Source: Candidatus Gastranaerophilales bacterium HUM_1 (GTDB taxonomy: Bacteria; Cyanobacteriota; Vampirovibrionia; Gastranaerophilales; Gastranaerophilaceae). Taken from it: DNA of 64,000 bases. This document shows, piece by piece, positions 60,412 through 64,000 of the stretch. Below the pieces are notes generated by a model. The model saw only the letters and a list, made by a program, of their open reading frames with translations, was not told the DNA's origin and ran no database searches. Location: contig DAAY01000002.1 of assembly GCA_002103105.1 (NCBI GenBank), forward strand, positions 56,949 to 120,948, given 5' to 3'. The position numbers and the translations under genes were made by a program. Every line of letters starts with the position of its first letter. Within the stretch, counting starts at the first letter, position 1.

Positions 60412-61233
60412 TTACACCTCTGAAACATCTGGTAAATCAATACTTTTTAATCTTTGCTCAATTCGACGATACCATTTTAAATGCTGTTTGAATAAAATTT
60501 CGTAATCGTCCATATTACCTTGAGAAATATTTTTAAATTGTTCATCAGAAGTTTGAGTCAATGCAGCTTCCAAGAATTTTGTATATTCGTGTCTATTAAT
60601 ATTTTGGTCAGTTAATTCAATACGTTTACCAAAATCAACAATTACTTCTGGTCTATTATCACGCAAGAAGCAATAATCAATTGAAACAGGAATCAAATTA
60701 ATTTTTCCATATCGTTTTACTGCGTTGTGAGCAATATAAGCTAAGCCTGTTTGAAATTTATAAGGTCTAAAATGAGGCGGTCTAATTATACCTTGTGGAA
60801 ATATGCACAATATATTTCTTAAATCTCCAAGAACATCCACTGAATACTGCAACGCTTTCATTGCAGATTGTGCAGATTTTTTGTTAACAGAATAAGCACC
60901 TCCACGTCTTAATAGTGGAAATCTATTCAATTCTTCAACCATCAAACGAATTTCTTTATGACAAATTCTGTGGGTAATATTATACATAACAATACCATCC
61001 CACCAATTACAGTGAGGAGCAAAAAGAATTGTTGGAGTACCTTTTTCCCTTTCGGTATAATTTTCTAGTCCAGTGTATCTAAATGCGTAAAACCTATTTT
61101 GAAGCATATTAAAGAAAAACAAACTCGCAATAGTTAACCAAAAACGATTTGTCTTTGCTGGTTTAAATTTCTCCTCTTTATTCCTCAATTTTGTAGGCGG
61201 AATATCCGAATATAATTTTTCCTCTGTTGCCAT
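60412..61233 (-). CDS. 1-acyl-glycerol-3-phosphate acyltransferase (PlsC family)
   Basis: 273 residues. Motif I is H-x4-D (APHCNWWDGI), motif III FPQGIIRPPHFRPY, and the RRGGAYSVNK region is typical of the PlsC superfamily. A hydrophobic stretch near 28-45 anchors it at the membrane. Could be any member (PlsC or another lipid acyltransferase). TACAAT six bases before ATG, leaderless class. Confidence 0.85.
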   Translation of the reverse strand: MATEEKLYSDIPPTKLRNKEEKFKPAKTNRFWLTIASLFFFNMLQNRFYAFRYTGLENYTEREKGTPTILFAPHCNWWDGIVMYNITHRICHKEIRLMVEELNRFPLLRRGGAYSVNKKSAQSAMKALQYSVDVLGDLRNILCIFPQGIIRPPHFRPYKFQTGLAYIAHNAVKRYGKINLIPVSIDYCFLRDNRPEVIVDFGKRIELTDQNINRHEYTKFLEAALTQTSDEQFKNISQGNMDDYEILFKQHLKWYRRIEQRLKSIDLPDVSEV

Positions 61234-61239
61234 AAATCT

Positions 61240-61245
61240 ATTGTA
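61240..61245 (-). promoter_or_regulatory. -10 box, leaderless spacing
   Basis: TACAAT, AGATTT, ATG 61233 on the minus strand. Confidence 0.55.
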
Positions 61246-61348
61246 CCCTAACTAAATAAAAAATAAAATATTCACTTAAGAAAACTTAACCCTTACATCA
61301 TACGCCCAGTAGATAAAAATTGCAAGTTGTCCAAAAGGATTAATTAAA

Positions 61349-61384
61349 AAAAGGTGAACAGATTTTAAATCTATCCACCTTTAA
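61349..61384 (-). terminator. Terminator of speE
   Basis: AAAGGTG..CACCTTT stem with inner AGATTT/AATCT pairing, directly beyond the speE stop. Confidence 0.8.
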
Positions 61385-61402
61385 TTTTTATATTTTGAAA
61401 AA

Positions 61403-62254
61403 TTATAACAACTCTTTCAAATAATTTGGCAAAGCGAAACGAGCATTATGGTATTCTTTATTGTAAATTTTACAAGTTGGAATAATTTCATTTGCTCTTT
61501 CATCGTTATAATATTCTAATGGTTTTACATCAACTGAACAAAATGCCCAAGCCCAATATCCACCTGGATAAGTTGGAATATTTGAAGTATAAGTTGAGAC
61601 AGTTGGAAATACTTTTTTCAACAAATCGTACATTTTTTTAATTTCTTCTTTGTTAGTGAAAGGTGATTCTGATTGAGCAACCATAATTCCACCTTTTTTA
61701 AGAGCATTTTTAACATTTGTGTAAAACTCTTCAGTAAACAAACCTTCACCAGGTCCCATTGGGTCAGTTGAATCAATTAGAATAATATCAAATTCATCTT
61801 TTTTATCTTTGATATATTCAATTGCATCTTGAACTAGAATTTCAACTTTAGGATTATCTAATTCACAAGCAATTGTTGGAAGATATTTTTTACAAGCATC
61901 GATAACCAATCCATCAATTTCGCATAAAACAGCTCTTTCAACGGTTTTGTGTTTCATTACTTCCCTAATTGTTCCGCCATCGCCGCCACCAATTACAAGA
62001 ACAGATTTTGGACAAGGATGTTGCATCATAGGAATATGAGAAATCATTTCGTGATAATGATACTCATCACCTTCAGTTGTCATCATTAAATCATCAAGAG
62101 TTAAAACTCTACCTAATTTTGAATCTGTTTCAAAAACTTCTACCTTTTGGAATGGAGATTGTTCAGAAAACAAAACTTTCCCAGCCTTGATAGCAATTCC
62201 GTATCCTCCAGGGGTAATTTCGTGGTAATAACCATTTTCTATACCATTTTTCAT
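61403..62254 (-). CDS. speE: Spermidine synthase
   Basis: Aminopropyltransferase. 283 residues with the family motifs VIGGGDGGTIREVMKH (decarboxylated-SAM site), the CEIDGLVI strand, and the catalytic IDSTDPMGPGEGLF loop. AAAGGA precedes the ATG. No speD (SAM decarboxylase) is adjacent, so the substrate supply lies elsewhere. The gene lies 35 bp after the HIT gene. Confidence 0.95.
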   Translation of the reverse strand: MKNGIENGYYHEITPGGYGIAIKAGKVLFSEQSPFQKVEVFETDSKLGRVLTLDDLMMTTEGDEYHYHEMISHIPMMQHPCPKSVLVIGGGDGGTIREVMKHKTVERAVLCEIDGLVIDACKKYLPTIACELDNPKVEILVQDAIEYIKDKKDEFDIILIDSTDPMGPGEGLFTEEFYTNVKNALKKGGIMVAQSESPFTNKEEIKKMYDLLKKVFPTVSTYTSNIPTYPGGYWAWAFCSVDVKPLEYYNDERANEIIPTCKIYNKEYHNARFALPNYLKELL

Positions 62255-62289
62255 TATTTTTTCCTTTCTAAGTTTGTATTTATATTAAA

Positions 62290-62607
62290 TTATTCAGCTT
62301 TTCCCATAACGTGAATATGCAAGTGCATAACTTCTTGACCAGCTTCTTTTCCTGTATTTATTTGGACTTTATATGCCTTTAAACCAGCTTTTTTTGCAGA
62401 ATCTTTAACTGTTTGCATAAGTTCAGCCATCAAATTTTTATCTTCAAGTTCAATTAAAGATTGAATATGCTTTTTAGGACATACAAGTAAATGAACTGGT
62501 GCTTTAGGATTTATGTCCCTAAAAACAACAGTATTTTCTGTTTCATAAACAAATTCTGTCCCAAAATCACCGTTGATAATCTTACAAAAAATACAATCTT
62601 CACTCAT
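62290..62607 (-). CDS. HIT-family nucleotide hydrolase (HinT-like)
   Basis: 105 residues: CIFCKIINGDFG, the ligand-binding strand FRDINPKAPVHLLVCPKKH, and the histidine triad HLHIHVMG near the C-terminus. Purine nucleoside phosphoramidase activity is usual for the family. TAGGAG precedes the ATG. Confidence 0.95.
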   Translation of the reverse strand: MSEDCIFCKIINGDFGTEFVYETENTVVFRDINPKAPVHLLVCPKKHIQSLIELEDKNLMAELMQTVKDSAKKAGLKAYKVQINTGKEAGQEVMHLHIHVMGKAE

Positions 62608-62929
62608 CTTGTTTTCTCCTAATTCAAATTAAATAACCAATACGGCAATCCCGTACATTATCAATAAATATAACATAAAAAGGGAATAAGGAAAACGGAA
62701 ATAGGGGAATAAGTTCGTTAAAAGTAGGTCTATAAGTTGGTTACGTTTATCTGTTTTCCTCCTCAAGGAACACAGAATTTACTCTCTCCAAGGGAAGACA
62801 CTAGCCGAACAGGTGAAGCGAAGCTGAACCTTGTGAGACTGCGTACCTTTAGGTTGAGAGAAATTGTCTTTGAGCTTATAGCGAAAAGTTACAATTTCGA
62901 GAGAGAGTTTTTCTTTTTTCAATAAACCC
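62608..62929. repeat. Repeat island, 320 bp without a gene
   Basis: Holds GGGAATAAGGAAAACGGAAATA, GTCTATAAGTTGGTTACG, a CTCTCCAAGGGAAGACACTAG to TTGTGAGACTGCGTACC block related to 4129-4183, and part of a MITE-like element (62840-62920). Confidence 0.65.
62840..62920 (+). mobile_element. MITE-like element, left hairpin interrupted
   Basis: GAGAGAAATTGTC, core GCGAAAAGTTACAATTTCGA, AGAGAGTTTTTC; its left hairpin is split from the CTCTCTCC at 62782 by the repeat block above, suggesting one repeat inserted into another. Confidence 0.5.
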
Positions 62930-63862
62930 CTATCTATAATTAATATAATCAGTCCAATAGTTGTTATTACGAGTTAGAGTTTTCCTATGACCATTAGGAC
63001 CAGCTGAAGTACCAGTATCTTTTTTATTTCCTAACCTATCAGCCCAATCCATTGCGGCAATATTTTCTATAGGTTCGTTGAAGTAACACCAGTCAACAGC
63101 AGAACCAGAACCTTTTCTGTAACCAGTCTGACTTGGCATTTTATTACCCCAATTATCATTAGAAATTTTATTTATATCACATAGAACAAATTGTCCTGAG
63201 TAATTAGTAACATGTGGATCATCTGGATTTTCATTGTTAATATATATAGCTACTTCTTTAGCTGTCATCGGCTTGAAAATAAAGGTATCGACATTCATTC
63301 TATTTGGAGCAGCCGTTCCGTTTATATCAACACAGACGAATTGATTTTCACCATTGAATGTCCACAAGCGACCTTTTGAATCAGTCCAAATTCCACCATT
63401 ATCACAAACAATCCCTGGCGTTGAATTTGCATTAAACCATCTTGGTCCTTGAGGAGAACCTGCATCCTTATAAATATTTCGTAATGTTCCACTTATACCA
63501 TTACTAGAATTGGCATCTTCATTAAATGGAGCTCCTCCTGGGAGATATGACATAAATTCAGCAGACCAGCGATTAGTACCACTATAAAGATTCTTTCCAG
63601 CTGCAGTTTGAGGTCCACATTTATGGGCTGAAAAAGATACACATTTATATGCAAATTCACCAACATCACCGTTCTCATAGTTCATTCTAGAGCCAATTTC
63701 CTTGACTTCACTATAAGTTGAACGGAATTGTTGTTCTAAAACTTTTCCACGGTAATTATATGCCAATGTCGGGATTGTCAATGCCGCAACAGAACCTAAA
63801 AGTCCAATTGCTATCAACAATTCTGCCAATGTAAAGCCAGATTTTTTATGCCAAAAACTCAC
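62930..63862 (-). CDS. Type IV pilin-like protein, long paralogue
   Basis: About 310 residues from GTG 63862 (an in-frame TTG at 63874 is the other option). The prepilin leader KKSG precedes FTLAELLIAIGLLGSVAALTIP. The family signature FVCVDINGTAAPNRMNVDTFIF lies mid-protein, and the globular part is Trp/Asn-rich with four or five Cys. Longer than the two paralogues at 45 kb; probably a minor pseudopilin or a surface-exposed filament subunit. Confidence 0.82.
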   Translation of the reverse strand: MSFWHKKSGFTLAELLIAIGLLGSVAALTIPTLAYNYRGKVLEQQFRSTYSEVKEIGSRMNYENGDVGEFAYKCVSFSAHKCGPQTAAGKNLYSGTNRWSAEFMSYLPGGAPFNEDANSSNGISGTLRNIYKDAGSPQGPRWFNANSTPGIVCDNGGIWTDSKGRLWTFNGENQFVCVDINGTAAPNRMNVDTFIFKPMTAKEVAIYINNENPDDPHVTNYSGQFVLCDINKISNDNWGNKMPSQTGYRKGSGSAVDWCYFNEPIENIAAMDWADRLGNKKDTGTSAGPNGHRKTLTRNNNYWTDYINYR

Positions 63863-64000
63863 GATTATAACCAATCCTCATAAACTTCAAATAACATATT
63901 TATTATAACGTATTTTTTGCTCAAAGTCTAGAGGAGGTTAGAAAATGTTGTATAGTGGAAGGTTTGATAAAAAAGAAAAACCCTCTCCCTTAATCCCTCA
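63863..64000. repeat. Repeat sequence at window end
   Basis: About 140 bp. The last 30 bases (AAAAACCCTCTCCCTTAATC and on) are the start of another MITE-like CCCTCTCCC module, cut by the edge. Confidence 0.5.

Noticed and set aside
62737..62925. 62-residue plus-strand frame
   Set aside because: It lies wholly in repeat sequence with no start signal.
62930..63874. Starting the last pseudopilin at TTG 63874
   Set aside because: TTG directly abuts the GAGGA; GTG 63862 leaves usable spacing and a shorter leader, although the choice remains uncertain.
1..64000. tRNA, rRNA, tmRNA, RNase P or 4.5S RNA genes
   Set aside because: No T-arm GGTTCGAATCC-like motif or RNase P/SRP core motif was seen on reading both strands; a covariance search would be needed to be certain.
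1..64000. CRISPR array
   Set aside because: The repeats are unevenly spaced, palindromic and intergenic; none shows regular spacers.

Overview
This 64 kb window is low-GC DNA from a Gram-negative-type, fermentative, anaerobic bacterium. The best fit is a gut Melainabacterium (Vampirovibrionia, order Gastranaerophilales), the non-photosynthetic sister group of Cyanobacteria. Reasons: outer-membrane biogenesis genes (three-POTRA BamA, Skp, LptF/G-type permease, TolC) together with an [FeFe]-hydrogenase operon, reverse rubrerythrin, a VKOR-thioredoxin fusion, a lysA-cdaA operon, PBS-lyase-type HEAT repeats, and many prepilin-like proteins whose C-terminal part carries a VD-NG-x-PN-type signature. 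The assignment is an inference from gene content. No rRNA, tRNA, CRISPR array, prophage or transposase gene was seen.

Layout. 1-2.5 kb: der (cut by the window edge) diverging from hom. 2.5-6.2 kb: a CNNM/CBS membrane protein, a repeat island, gatA. 6.2-11.4 kb: a HExxH protein, a repeat island, a coiled-coil protein, an LptF/G permease, a secreted protein, Mini-RNase III. 11.4-15.5 kb: secreted proteins around an HTH-protein/recA operon with a perfect palindrome next to its promoter, then repeat islands. 15.5-21.5 kb: thrC, rpmB, two TPR proteins, VKOR-DsbA/queH, reverse rubrerythrin. 22-30 kb: tolC, a YkgJ-type protein, hsp20, lysA-cdaA-yitT. 29.3-32.5 kb: a TonB-C-like/FHA-membrane/VWA cassette. 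32.5-34.8 kb: hydrogenase operon. 35-46.5 kb: gyrB, hpf, a subtilase-like protein, HEAT protein, orphan histidine kinase, pckA, two pseudopilins, ffh. 47.9-56.9 kb: ferredoxin, deoB, an orphan FlhA-cytoplasmic-domain protein co-transcribed with a uridine phosphorylase, bamA-skp, rsmI, ispF. 57-64 kb: a zinc-ribbon membrane cluster, HAD, NUDIX, PlsC, speE, HIT, and another pseudopilin.

Three things stand out. First, a protein at 49649-51127 is clearly homologous to the cytoplasmic export-gate domain of FlhA/type III secretion but has no membrane domain, carries a DUF4177-like N-terminus, and sits 5 bp behind a nucleoside phosphorylase with no secretion genes nearby. Second, roughly half of the first-in-operon genes have no Shine-Dalgarno but carry a -10 hexamer (TAnnnT) exactly six bases before the start codon. 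This indicates leaderless mRNAs as a major second initiation class beside AGGAG-led genes. Third, intergenic islands are built from recurring modules: REP hairpins with a GTAG tail (RAYT type), MITE-like elements with CCCTCTCCC hairpins, and a longer two-copy element.

Pathway links: hom and thrC make threonine, lysA makes lysine, udp and deoB feed nucleoside sugars into central metabolism, and pckA sits at the PEP/oxaloacetate node. The hydrogenase, ferredoxin and reverse rubrerythrin fit an anaerobe disposing of reductant as H2 and detoxifying peroxide.
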